A stretch of 64,000 bases of DNA, taken from positions 1-64,000 of the forward strand of contig JAXFOK010000005.1 of the NCBI GenBank assembly GCA_034180415.1. The letters are read 5' to 3'. The notes beneath the pieces are model-generated. The model saw nothing but the letters and a program-made list of their open reading frames with translations, made no database searches and was not told where the DNA came from. How positions within the stretch are numbered: the first letter of the stretch is position 1; every line of letters begins with the position of its first letter. The DNA comes from CAKMMH01 sp927798255 (GTDB lineage: Bacteria; Bdellovibrionota_C; UBA2361; CAKMMH01). Of this stretch, positions 27,006 through 34,586 are shown in pieces. The position numbers were made by a program, and so were the translations under genes.

Positions 27006-27737
27006 ATGTCAGGACATTCAAAGTGGTCAACAATTAAAAGAAAAAAAGCAGTAGTAGATGCTAAAAGAGGTAAAATTTTAACAAAAATGCTTCGTGAAAT
27101 CACAATAGCAGTAAAAAGTGGCGGGCCTAGCCCAGATGGAAACGCTCGTTTAAAAGTTGCTATTCAAAATGCTAAAATGAATAGTGTTCCATCAGATAAA
27201 ATTGATTCTGCAATTAAAAAAGCATCAGGAGCTACTGATACTGATAATTACGAAGAAATTACTTATGAAGGATATGCACCAAATGGTGTTGCTTGTTTAA
27301 TTCAAGCACTTACCGATAACAAAAATAGAACAGTGGCAGATGTAAGACATGCCCTTACAAAGCATGGTGGATCTCTTGGAAGCACAGGTTCTGTGTCTTA
27401 TCTTTTTGAAGAAAAAGGAATTGTTAGACTTCCAAAAGAAGAAGCTACAGAAGATGAGCTTTATGATATTGTATTAGAAGCTGGGGCTGATGATGTTTCT
27501 GATGAAGATGAAGTTTGGGAAATTTACACAAGTCCAAGCAATTTTATGGGAGTTTTACAAGCATTAAATGACAAAGGAAAGAATGCTGGTGGTGAAATTC
27601 AAAAAGTTCCTGTTACTACAATTAAAGTTGAAGGCGATAGAGCAGTTTCAGTTATGAAATGTCTTGATGCACTAGAAGATTTAGATGATGTTCAAGAGGT
27701 AATTTCAAATTTTGATACTGATGATGATATTGAATAA
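27006..27737 (+). CDS. yebC: YebC/TACO1-family translation and regulatory protein
   Basis: 243 residues beginning MSGHSKWSTIKRKK, with KLVxIQNAK-type and VPSDKIDSAIKKA motifs and the later CLIQALTDNKNRT. The family acts on ribosome pausing at difficult sequences and has also been described as DNA-binding. In many bacteria it lies just upstream of ruvC-ruvA-ruvB; here a repeat block separates it from ruvA and no ruvC is present between them. Confidence 0.95.
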   Translation: MSGHSKWSTIKRKKAVVDAKRGKILTKMLREITIAVKSGGPSPDGNARLKVAIQNAKMNSVPSDKIDSAIKKASGATDTDNYEEITYEGYAPNGVACLIQALTDNKNRTVADVRHALTKHGGSLGSTGSVSYLFEEKGIVRLPKEEATEDELYDIVLEAGADDVSDEDEVWEIYTSPSNFMGVLQALNDKGKNAGGEIQKVPVTTIKVEGDRAVSVMKCLDALEDLDDVQEVISNFDTDDDIE

Positions 27738-27847
27738 TGAATCTTTGTTGTTACTTTAGGTAATGACATTTTAAATTTATGCATGTGATGTGCATTTAAG
27801 AAATAGCTAAGCGTAGAGTTGTTATTTCTTATCTTAATTTTTAAATA

Positions 27848-27990
27848 TCCCGCAAGGGATATAATAAAGCACGCTAGGCATGCGGCGCTAGGATGGGGAA
27901 AGCGAAACAATATTGCGATTAGCAATACTGTGAGTCTACCCCATTATATTAGGATCTTCCACCACACCGAACCCCGTTAGGGGGGCATTA
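27848..27990. repeat. Palindromic repeat between yebC and ruvA
   Basis: Starts with a TCCC-GCAA-GGGA hairpin, then the shared core GCATGCGGCGCTAGG (27878-27892), a CAATATTGCGATTAGCAATACTG palindrome-like unit flanked by TGGGG and CCCCA, and ends with ACCCCGTTAGGGGG. Same module order as the copies at 2.2 and 15.6 kb. Confidence 0.65.
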
Positions 27991-28013
27991 ACATATATAA
28001 GGAATTAAAAAAT

Positions 28014-28631
28014 ATGATAGGAGCTTTAAGAGGCGTTATATCTGATATAGAAAACAATTTAGTGTTAATTGATGTATCGGGTGTCTTTTATGAAGTTTTT
28101 TGTTCTTATAAATGCAGAAGCCTTTTAGAAATAGGAAAAGAATCAACAATTATTATTTACACAGATGTTAAAGAAGATTCTATAAAACTTTATGGTTTTG
28201 AAGATAAACTAGAGAAACAAATCTTTAAGCTCCTTCTTGAAGTAAAAGGTGTTGGCGCAAAAAGTGCATCAGATATTATTTCTCAGATTGATAAACTTGA
28301 GCTTTTAAGACTTATTGGTTCAAACGACCTTGTGCGTCTTACAAAAATTAAAGGTCTAGGAAAAAAGACTGCAGAAAGAATTCTTTTAGAACTTAAAGAT
28401 AAAGTTGCAAAATATGCAGGAGAGTTTGTTGGCACAATTCCTACAAACCTTATTGAAACTCCAAATGATTTTAAAGATGTCACAGAGCAAGAAGCCCTAC
28501 TTGCACTTCGAGGTTTAGGTTTCTTAAATAGTATCGCTAAAAAAGCAATTCAAGACGCGAAAGCTTCAAATGAAGGAAAGAATGTTAAAGATACTGCAGA
28601 GCTAGTAAAACTAGCATTAAAATATATTTAA
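28014..28631 (+). CDS. ruvA: Holliday junction branch migration protein RuvA
   Basis: 205 residues. N-terminal OB fold (MIGALRGVISDIENNLVLIDVSGVFYEV), two helix-hairpin-helix motifs (LLEVKGVGAKSASDII and LTKIKGLGKKTAERI), and a C-terminal RuvB-binding domain (EALLALRGLGF). Tetramer that holds Holliday junctions for RuvB. AAGGAATT precedes the ATG. RuvB is not downstream within the visible sequence. Confidence 0.96.
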   Translation: MIGALRGVISDIENNLVLIDVSGVFYEVFCSYKCRSLLEIGKESTIIIYTDVKEDSIKLYGFEDKLEKQIFKLLLEVKGVGAKSASDIISQIDKLELLRLIGSNDLVRLTKIKGLGKKTAERILLELKDKVAKYAGEFVGTIPTNLIETPNDFKDVTEQEALLALRGLGFLNSIAKKAIQDAKASNEGKNVKDTAELVKLALKYI

Positions 28632-29025
28632 ATTTAATTATTAAATGTAGTCTAATAATCAAATCATCGTATCATCAGATTAATCATGTTTTTTTAATGA
28701 AAATTTCCTAACTTCACCACATAAAAAATAACGAAATGATTTTGTAAATTATTAATTAATATTTATAAAAATTAAATGTAAAAAATAGAATTGGGTGACT
28801 CGATAACGAAATCAAAAAAATTTAAATAATGCAAAAGCGAAAATAAAATATTTGATTAATTTAAGAAAATTAGCAAGTTAGGTGTTTTTTTTAACTTTGT
28901 TTAATGCGCAATTGGTAACTTATTTAATTAAATTTTTCGTGAAAATTAGCTTAAAGTATTTCATCGAACTATGTAACAAGAAAGATTTTAAAAATTATTT
29001 TGACTTTTTTAAGGACAATATTTTT
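28632..29025. other. AT-rich intergenic region
   Basis: Nearly 400 bases after ruvA. It includes an open stretch in frame with the decayed RCC1-type gene that begins at 29026, but no ribosome binding site or conserved protein features before that point. No RNA fold is evident. Confidence 0.4.
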
Positions 29026-29618
29026 ATGTTAACGCTATTTTTGCATGCACAATTTTTTTTAATTAAAAAATTTTATTTTTTGTTTTTTGTAATATTACAA
29101 ATTATTTTCACAAATAGCGTATTTGCTGATGTTCCAATGCCAAATAGTGTAAGACAGATAGCCTTAGGGGCTACCCATACTTGCGCTGTAACTACTGATG
29201 ATAATCTTTGGTGCTAAGGAACCCTTATTTGTTATGATGGAAAAAATAATCCTAGTATAATATGTAATGCTACAGAGCCTAATTGTTGTTAAGATAGTCT
29301 TTTTGGATTTATTAGTACAGGTTGTCGTGATGAAATTTGTTATGGTTTGTATGTTTGTAGTGGAGAAAGTGCAGACTCTAATTTGACATGTGAAGTTGAT
29401 ATTACATACACACCTAATTATACCCGTCAATTACCAATACATTTACATTGACTAAAACACCAACAAATACCAAAACGTTTACTATGAGTTATACATTTTC
29501 AAACACGGCTACAGTTACACCAACTAATTCTTATATTAATACTCCAACAATCACTGATACTCCAAAAGAGAAAACTAAAAATACTAAGTGGAGTAAAAAA
29601 GTGCTAGTTGAAATTTAG
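29026..29618 (+). pseudogene. Decayed RCC1/Thr-rich secreted protein, second copy
   Basis: ATG at 29026 follows AAGGAC. A good signal peptide (hydrophobic FYFLFFVILQIIF, cleavage after SVFA) leads to one RCC1 unit (IALGATHTCAVTTDDNLWC), then TAA where the consensus has W. Downstream are Cys-rich fragments (IICNATEPNCC, again TAA), and after a shift near 29430 a Thr-rich tail (TNTFTLTKTPTNTKTFT) ending KVLVEI. It preserves the N-terminus that the copy at 18.5 kb lacks, and appears shortened by internal deletion. Both are remnants of one family of exported repeat proteins. Confidence 0.78.
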
Positions 29619-29640
29619 ATAATATATTTTTTAGGGGATA

Positions 29641-29680
29641 TATGACATCAGAAAATATATACGCATTTTCTGATGTCATA
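29641..29680. terminator. Bidirectional terminator-like hairpin
   Basis: Perfect 16-bp inverted repeat: TATGACATCAGAAAAT at 29641-29656 pairs with 29665-29680 across an 8-base loop. It sits between the end of the decayed RCC1-type gene and the end of the convergent minus-strand gene, so it may end transcription both ways. No long T-run follows on either side. Confidence 0.55.
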
Positions 29681-29686
29681 AGATAT

Positions 29687-30286
29687 TTATTCTTTTACAG
29701 CTTCTAATACGCCATTGTTAGTTTTGATGCTTGCTAGCTTTTCAGTTTCAAATTCGTCAATTCTTGTATTTAAATATTTAACAAAAGTTTCAACTCTTGT
29801 GCTTACTGCATCTGTGAACTCATTACCATATTTTAAGATTGCTATAGCTTCATCATATCCTTCTTTCACACCTTTTCTAATAGCATTCATAAAATCATTT
29901 AACATTTCTTCAGTATCTGGTGCATTGTGCCCTTTATTGTATGCAACATATAAACTTCCAAATGCCGCCATCATATTATCAACTGCCTTTACCATGCTAT
30001 CATCAACACCCTCTAAAATATTTGTAGCATTTGTTGATTCAGCAGTTTGAGGTTCATTTAAATGATATTTTTCACGAAGTTTTTCGTTAATTTTCTCTAA
30101 AATCTTATCACCAGTTAAATTTACGGGATCTACTTTCGTTTTCGTGAAAAATGAGGCTTCTGTCTTATTTGCGCCAGTTAATGATGCTAAAGCAGCTTCG
30201 TCTTTAGATTTGTGTACTTTAGTTTTATTTTCGTAGTTATTATAAGAATTTAATTTGTTTAATATTGATATATCGTTTGTCATCAT
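29687..30286 (-). CDS. DUF5610-like helical protein, unknown function
   Basis: About 199 residues. A strong AAGGAGGAG lies just before two adjacent ATGs (30286 and 30283), which rules out the longer frame from 30328. No signal peptide or membrane segment. Residues ~70-190 match the pattern I know from DUF5610 proteins: GDKILEKINEKLREKY, then MVKAVDNMMAAFGSLYVAY, EEMLNDFMNAIRKGVKEGYDEA and a final amphipathic helix. DUF5610 has no assigned function. Divergent from the PP2C-like gene, with only ~155 bases between the starts. Confidence 0.55.
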   Translation of the reverse strand: MMTNDISILNKLNSYNNYENKTKVHKSKDEAALASLTGANKTEASFFTKTKVDPVNLTGDKILEKINEKLREKYHLNEPQTAESTNATNILEGVDDSMVKAVDNMMAAFGSLYVAYNKGHNAPDTEEMLNDFMNAIRKGVKEGYDEAIAILKYGNEFTDAVSTRVETFVKYLNTRIDEFETEKLASIKTNNGVLEAVKE

Positions 30287-30440
30287 CACTCCTCCTTGAG
30301 TTTTTATCGCTAAGGAGCTTATCGGCATTTTTTTTAAATACTTTAAAAAAATATTTTAAAAATTATCTAGTATATAGCTTCAAAAACATGTAAATTATAG
30401 AAAAAGTGTTTGAAAAGAGTTAATTTTTTAGTAGTTTAAG

Positions 30441-31166
30441 ATGTCTCTAACAAAAATAAATTGTTTTACATATAATAATCCTCTTTCTTCAAAATTAAGT
30501 AGCAATATTACTCTTAATCCCCTTAAGAAACCTGGTTCGTTTGTTATGGCGCTTTCTAGCCCAGCAACTACCTCACTTGGTGCTAAAGTAGCTACAAGGC
30601 TTGCATTAGATCATTTTGTTGAAGGTGTATTAAATTATACAAGCTCAATTGATGATTTTGATTCTCGTTCTCTAAGTCATAATATCGTTGCAGAAGGATT
30701 TAAAAATGCAAATAGAAGTGTATATGATTTTGGTCATAAACTTTCAGCAGGTGGAAGAATGAAAGCATGTTTAACAACCCTTGCAGTAGTTAATGGGGCA
30801 GTGTCTGTTGCAAAAGTTGGGAATGGTAATGTCTATTTATATAGAGATAAGAAAATTTATTCTTTTTTTGAAGAACAATCTGATTTATCAAATAATGTAG
30901 GTGAAAATTCAAGAGTAAGTGTAGAGTTTTCAGATATTGATTTAGAAAAAGGAGATAAAATTTTACTTTTTTCAAGAAAACTTACTAACATGGAGTCAGA
31001 TACCTTAAGAAGATTTATAAATAAAATAGATGAACTAAATCAGGTGATTTTTGAAAAAATGATTACAAAAGTAAGAGAAAGAGGAAGTCTTATAGACGAT
31101 ATAATGGTGGCAGAATTTAATAGTGATTCTATCTTACTTGAAGATGTAGTAAAAAATGTTATATAA
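30441..31166 (+). CDS. PP2C-fold protein lacking metal-binding residues (pseudophosphatase)
   Basis: 241 residues. It follows the bacterial PP2C (SpoIIE/Stp-like) pattern: SSPATTSLGAKVATRLALDHF stands where active enzymes have ADGMGGHxxGxxAS, ACLTTLAVVNGAVSVAKVGNGNVYLYRD matches the core GDSRxYLYR strand pair, and KGDKILLFSRKLTN stands where active enzymes have GDxxLLCSDGLTD. The aspartates of DGMGG, GDS and SDG are missing (S, GN, SR), so metal-dependent catalysis is not expected. A cytoplasmic regulatory or binding role is likely. Whether the divergent DUF5610-like protein is a partner is unknown. Confidence 0.6.
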   Translation: MSLTKINCFTYNNPLSSKLSSNITLNPLKKPGSFVMALSSPATTSLGAKVATRLALDHFVEGVLNYTSSIDDFDSRSLSHNIVAEGFKNANRSVYDFGHKLSAGGRMKACLTTLAVVNGAVSVAKVGNGNVYLYRDKKIYSFFEEQSDLSNNVGENSRVSVEFSDIDLEKGDKILLFSRKLTNMESDTLRRFINKIDELNQVIFEKMITKVRERGSLIDDIMVAEFNSDSILLEDVVKNVI

Positions 31167-31186
31167 TTTATGTATTATTTTCTTTC

Positions 31187-31260
31187 GCGTCCTTAGCTCA
31201 GTTGGATAGAGCATTTGGCTTCGAACCAAAGGGTCGTGGGTTCGAATCCCTCAGGACGTA
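31187..31260 (+). tRNA. tRNA-Arg (anticodon TCG)
   Basis: Full cloverleaf: acceptor GCGTCCT with AGGACGT (G1-U72 wobble), D-arm AGCTCAGTTGGATAGAGC, anticodon arm TTTGG-CTTCGAA-CCAAA placing TCG, T-loop TTCGAAT, discriminator A. One U-U mismatch in the T-stem. CCA is not encoded. Confidence 0.95.
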
Positions 31261-31336
31261 CTCTTAATTATAAATTATAATATCTATAATTTTCCTTATA
31301 TTTTCTCCGTTTTTTTCTTATTTTTCTTTCTTAGCT

Positions 31337-31365
31337 TTGGACATTTTTTATAAAAATGCTAATAT
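31337..31365 (+). promoter_or_regulatory. Putative promoter of the CDF transporter
   Basis: TTGGAC (31337-31342) and TAATAT (31360-31365) are 17 bases apart, leaving a leader of about 105 bases before the transporter start. Each box differs from consensus by one or two bases. The leader has no fold I recognise as a metal riboswitch. Confidence 0.45.
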
Positions 31366-31471
31366 TTACTACTAATAAAGAGGTTGTTCTTTCAATATAT
31401 AACCATTTTGATACGGTTTAATATTGTAATTTATTATTTTTTAGAAAGGTAAACTTTTACGAGGGATTCTT

Positions 31472-32143
31472 ATGAATCATCATCACGAATTTTCAAACGA
31501 GAAAAAAACCTTGAGTGTAATAGTCGTTTCTACTATCACAATGGTTTTGGAAATTTTGTTTGGATTTATAACAGGTTCAATGGCGCTCTTAGCAGACGGT
31601 TTCCATATGGGAACACACGTCCTTGCTTTAGGATTAACACTTGTTTCGTATATCCTTATAAGAAAGTTTAAGAACTCAAAATCATTTCCTAAAGGAACAG
31701 ATAAAATAGGAGATTTGGCAGCTTATACAAGCTCGCTATTTTTAGGGTTGACTGGACTTTCTGTCATTTACGAAAGCGCGTTAAGGTTGTTTAATCCTCA
31801 AAACATTGAGTTTAATGAAGCAATTTTCGTTGCTTTCGTGGGCTTGATTGTGAATGTGATTTGCATCTTTATAATGGAGTATAAAGAAATTAAAGGTGAA
31901 CACACTTACGACAAACATCATTTGCAACACGAGGACTTTAACTTTAAAGCTGCTTACTTTCATATTTTGACAGATGCGTTAACATCAGTTTTGGCAATCA
32001 TTGCGCTTCTTGTAGGTAAGTATTTTAACTTAACCTACTTTGATGCGTTAATAGGAATTTTAGGAGGTATCCTAATTATTAGATGGGCATTTTTACTTAT
32101 TAGAGATACGATGCTTAAGCTCATTGACTTTAAGAAAGAATAA
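31472..32143 (+). CDS. Cation diffusion facilitator (CDF) metal transporter, short form
   Basis: 223 residues starting MNHHHEF, a His-rich N-terminus. Six membrane segments; the metal-site helices show LLADGFHMGTH (TM2) and HILTDALTS (TM5), the CDF pattern, with a loop containing HTYDKHHLQHED. The DmeF/CzcD group exports divalent metals such as Co, Ni or Zn by proton antiport. The usual ~80-residue cytoplasmic C-terminal domain is missing: the protein ends just after TM6. Leu-TTG codons are more frequent than in its neighbours, which may reflect horizontal transfer. GAGGGA precedes the ATG. Confidence 0.88.
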   Translation: MNHHHEFSNEKKTLSVIVVSTITMVLEILFGFITGSMALLADGFHMGTHVLALGLTLVSYILIRKFKNSKSFPKGTDKIGDLAAYTSSLFLGLTGLSVIYESALRLFNPQNIEFNEAIFVAFVGLIVNVICIFIMEYKEIKGEHTYDKHHLQHEDFNFKAAYFHILTDALTSVLAIIALLVGKYFNLTYFDALIGILGGILIIRWAFLLIRDTMLKLIDFKKE

Positions 32144-32318
32144 TGCTCGTATTTTTGCATGGTTATCGTTAATAAGAGATAGTGCGGCAACCGTGCATTT
32201 TTTCTTGTATTATCAAAATTTCAATTTTATTTAATTAAAATTAATAAAGATGTCACATTTAACTCTTTTAAGTTTTATCATTTAGTATAATAATACATTA
32301 CAATTGAGGGGAGAAGAG

Positions 32319-32363
32319 ATGCTCTTTTGTTTTTTAGTAAATTGCTTCTTAGTAGCTAGATAA
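32319..32363 (+). CDS. Possible 14-residue leader peptide
   Basis: GAGGGGAG lies close before ATG, an excellent ribosome binding site, followed by MLFCFLVNCFLVAR and TAA. A TATAAT box occurs at 32286-32291. It ends 17 bases before a 56-residue membrane peptide gene that has its own site, so it could be a translated leader. The evidence is only the ribosome binding site and position. Confidence 0.35.
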   Translation: MLFCFLVNCFLVAR

Positions 32364-32380
32364 TTTGAAAGGGTACTATC

Positions 32381-32551
32381 ATGAAGGAATTTAGAAGATT
32401 TTTGGCAATACTAATTGATGCGTTGACTATACTTTTTTTCCTTGTTGGAATAGCTTTTGCTATGCTCTTTTGCAAAATTGCGTTCATGTTTGATACGCTT
32501 TCACAATATGTTTGTGGTGATCAGGAGGGGGGCGCTGATTATGCTTCTTAA
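32381..32551 (+). CDS. Small single-span membrane protein, unknown
   Basis: 56 residues, with AAAGGG nine bases before ATG. Begins MKEFRRFLAILIDAL, with a positively charged N-terminus, then a ~25-residue hydrophobic helix (LTILFFLVGIAFAMLFCKIAF), then a short acidic polar tail containing CGDQEGG. Topology is likely N-in. It is flanked by an upstream mini-frame and a downstream T-run terminator, so it looks like an independent transcript. No family is recognised; toxin, regulator or membrane-complex subunit are all open. Confidence 0.5.
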   Translation: MKEFRRFLAILIDALTILFFLVGIAFAMLFCKIAFMFDTLSQYVCGDQEGGADYAS

Positions 32552-32622
32552 GTTACAAATTCATATATTAACTGTGAAGATATTTCATAGAAAAAGGTTT
32601 TAGTATCTCTTCTGTACTTAAT

Positions 32623-32664
32623 TTGGCGATATCTACTTAATTGTTGTGTCGCTAATTTTTTTTT
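32623..32664 (+). terminator. Rho-independent terminator after the small membrane gene
   Basis: TTGGCGA (32623-32629) pairs with TCGCTAA (32649-32655) including one G-U, followed directly by nine T residues. The loop is long (19 bases). Confidence 0.55.
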
Positions 32665-32782
32665 GTAACGCTTATTGCTAGCATTAAGTTTTTATTCATT
32701 TTTTCTCTAGCTTGTCCTTTGTTTTACCCTATGATAGACTTTAACAAGTTAATTTTATTTAAGATTTTTTGAAAATTTCATT

Positions 32783-33505
32783 ATGCACGATTTATCATTT
32801 AATAAACAAAAAGTTGGAAAAATTAAAATTTATTCAAAGCAAATGTTAGAAGATGAAGAGCTTTTAAGCTTATATAAACTTTTAAAAACCAAGATTCATG
32901 GTGCAAGATCGGCAACAAATCAAGGGGGAAGTGTCGTAAAAGGCGATATCGGTTCTATGAAAGTTGTCGTAAAACACTATAGACGTGGCGGCGTTCTTCA
33001 TTTTATAAATAAACATTATTATCTTTCTACTTTTACGGCTAGTAGAGCAAAAAGAGAATTCGAATTCCTAGAACTTGTTAAGAGAAAAGGTGTAAATGCT
33101 CCAACTCCTATAGCCTATGCAATAAAAGGAGGATTTGTTTACAGAAATTGGCTTGCTACAAAAGAAATTGAAAATACATTTGATCTTTGTTTTTTAAAAG
33201 AAAATGATTTTATAAAAATTGAAAAATATACTAAAGAACTTGCTCGTCAAATAAAGATTTTAATTAAAAATAAAATCTTTCATGTGGATTTACACCCTGG
33301 AAATGTAATTGTTGATGAAAACGAAAATTTATATATTTTAGATTTTGATAAAGCTCGTTTCTTTAAAGGAAGCTATAATGAATTACGAGATAAGTATATC
33401 CTAAGATGGCGAAGAGCCGTTATAAAACATAATCTTTGTGATTTGCTCTCAGAATGTTTATGTGCAAACTTAAGAGATAATTTTAATAATATGGAAAACT
33501 TTTAA
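32783..33505 (+). CDS. Lipopolysaccharide kinase, Kdo/heptose kinase (InaA/KdkA-like) family
   Basis: 240 residues. A protein-kinase-like fold with GSMKVVVKHYRRGG as the ATP-binding strand region, the catalytic loop FHVDLHPGNVIV (D and N of HxDxxxxN) near residue 172, and the metal-binding ILDFDKARF. This is the KdkA/WaaP group that phosphorylates Kdo or heptose of LPS core on the inner face of the membrane. It is followed by a GT9 heptosyltransferase-like gene 20 bases later, which supports a role in LPS core. The exact sugar acceptor is uncertain. Confidence 0.85.
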   Translation: MHDLSFNKQKVGKIKIYSKQMLEDEELLSLYKLLKTKIHGARSATNQGGSVVKGDIGSMKVVVKHYRRGGVLHFINKHYYLSTFTASRAKREFEFLELVKRKGVNAPTPIAYAIKGGFVYRNWLATKEIENTFDLCFLKENDFIKIEKYTKELARQIKILIKNKIFHVDLHPGNVIVDENENLYILDFDKARFFKGSYNELRDKYILRWRRAVIKHNLCDLLSECLCANLRDNFNNMENF

Positions 33506-33525
33506 AAATTGGTAATTGATTAAAT

Positions 33526-34566
33526 ATGATATTAGAAAAAAATGATTTTTCACTTTTAGTAATATTAACAGGTTCGCTTGGTGACCTAATAAGAGGTCTT
33601 GTTATCACAGCGTACATAAAAGAAAAATATCCAAAATGTAAAATTTCTTGGCTTGTAGAAAATTCTTTAAAGGATATCGTTGCGCTTGATAAAAACATTG
33701 ATGATGTAATAATTTTTAAAAAGAAGGATAAATTAAAGGGATTTTTAGATACTATAAAAATTTTAAGATCAAAAAAATTCGATATTGCTTTTGATATGCA
33801 ACGAATTTTAAAAAGTGGGATTTTCTCTATTTTTTCGGAAGCTCCGATAAGAGTCGGATTTAGTAAAAAAGATTCAAAGGAATTTAATTTTCTATTTAAT
33901 AATCATTTTATTGATTATTATCCCAAAGATACTCCTAAAATTAAGCAATATTTAGCATTTTTAAAATTTTTAAATTTAGATATTGATGATGAAAAAGAAA
34001 ATTTAATATTTGCATTTACTCATGGTGCTTTATTAAAAGAAGAATTTGAAAATTCCTTAAAAAATAAAGAATGTATAGGAATCGTTCTTGGTTCGCAATG
34101 GAAATCAAAAGATTATGAAGTTAAAAATTATATTACACTTATAAAAAAATTATTAGATGAAAATCAAAATTTAAATTTTGTACTTATTGGGACAAAAGGC
34201 CAGGCATATTTAGCAAAAGAAATAAAAGATTCATTAAAAAATGATTCGACCAAAATTATTGACCTTTGCGGAAAAACTACACTTACAGACTTAGTTGCAA
34301 TATTTAAAGAATTAAAATTTGGTGTAGGGCCAGATTCTGGAGCAGGGCACCTTTTTGGCGCGTTAGAAGTGCCATACATTAGTTTATTTGGCCCAACAAT
34401 TATAAAAAGAGTTGCGCCGTATAAAATGGAACATTTAGCACTTCAGTTAAAATTACCTTGTATTCCATGCTACAAAAAAAATTGTCCATTAAAACATAAT
34501 AACTGTATGAAAAATTTAACCCCTGATATGATCTTAGATAAAATAAAAGAATATAAATTAATTTAA
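33526..34566 (+). CDS. Heptosyltransferase-like glycosyltransferase (GT9)
   Basis: 346 residues, two Rossmann-like domains. GSLGDLIRGLVITAYIKEKYP at the N-terminus, GIVLGSQWKSKDYEVKNY mid-protein, and the ADP-heptose-binding stretch GPDSGAGHLFGALEVPYISLFGPT near residue 270 define GT9. A Cys-rich tail (CIPCYKKNCPLKHNNC) is also common in this family. It transfers heptose to the LPS inner core in the cytoplasm. It lies between an LPS kinase and yicC and overlaps the spurious extended yicC start. Confidence 0.9.
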   Translation: MILEKNDFSLLVILTGSLGDLIRGLVITAYIKEKYPKCKISWLVENSLKDIVALDKNIDDVIIFKKKDKLKGFLDTIKILRSKKFDIAFDMQRILKSGIFSIFSEAPIRVGFSKKDSKEFNFLFNNHFIDYYPKDTPKIKQYLAFLKFLNLDIDDEKENLIFAFTHGALLKEEFENSLKNKECIGIVLGSQWKSKDYEVKNYITLIKKLLDENQNLNFVLIGTKGQAYLAKEIKDSLKNDSTKIIDLCGKTTLTDLVAIFKELKFGVGPDSGAGHLFGALEVPYISLFGPTIIKRVAPYKMEHLALQLKLPCIPCYKKNCPLKHNNCMKNLTPDMILDKIKEYKLI

Positions 34567-34586
34567 TGGATAAAAGGAAAAATTAT

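Noticed and set aside
28882..29025. Upstream extension of the second RCC1-type gene
   Set aside because: The in-frame region before 29026 has no ribosome binding site and places 48 residues before an otherwise perfect signal peptide.
31366..31471. Metal riboswitch in the leader of the CDF gene
   Set aside because: The leader is AT-rich, and I could not find the conserved loops of known Mn, Ni/Co or other metal riboswitches.
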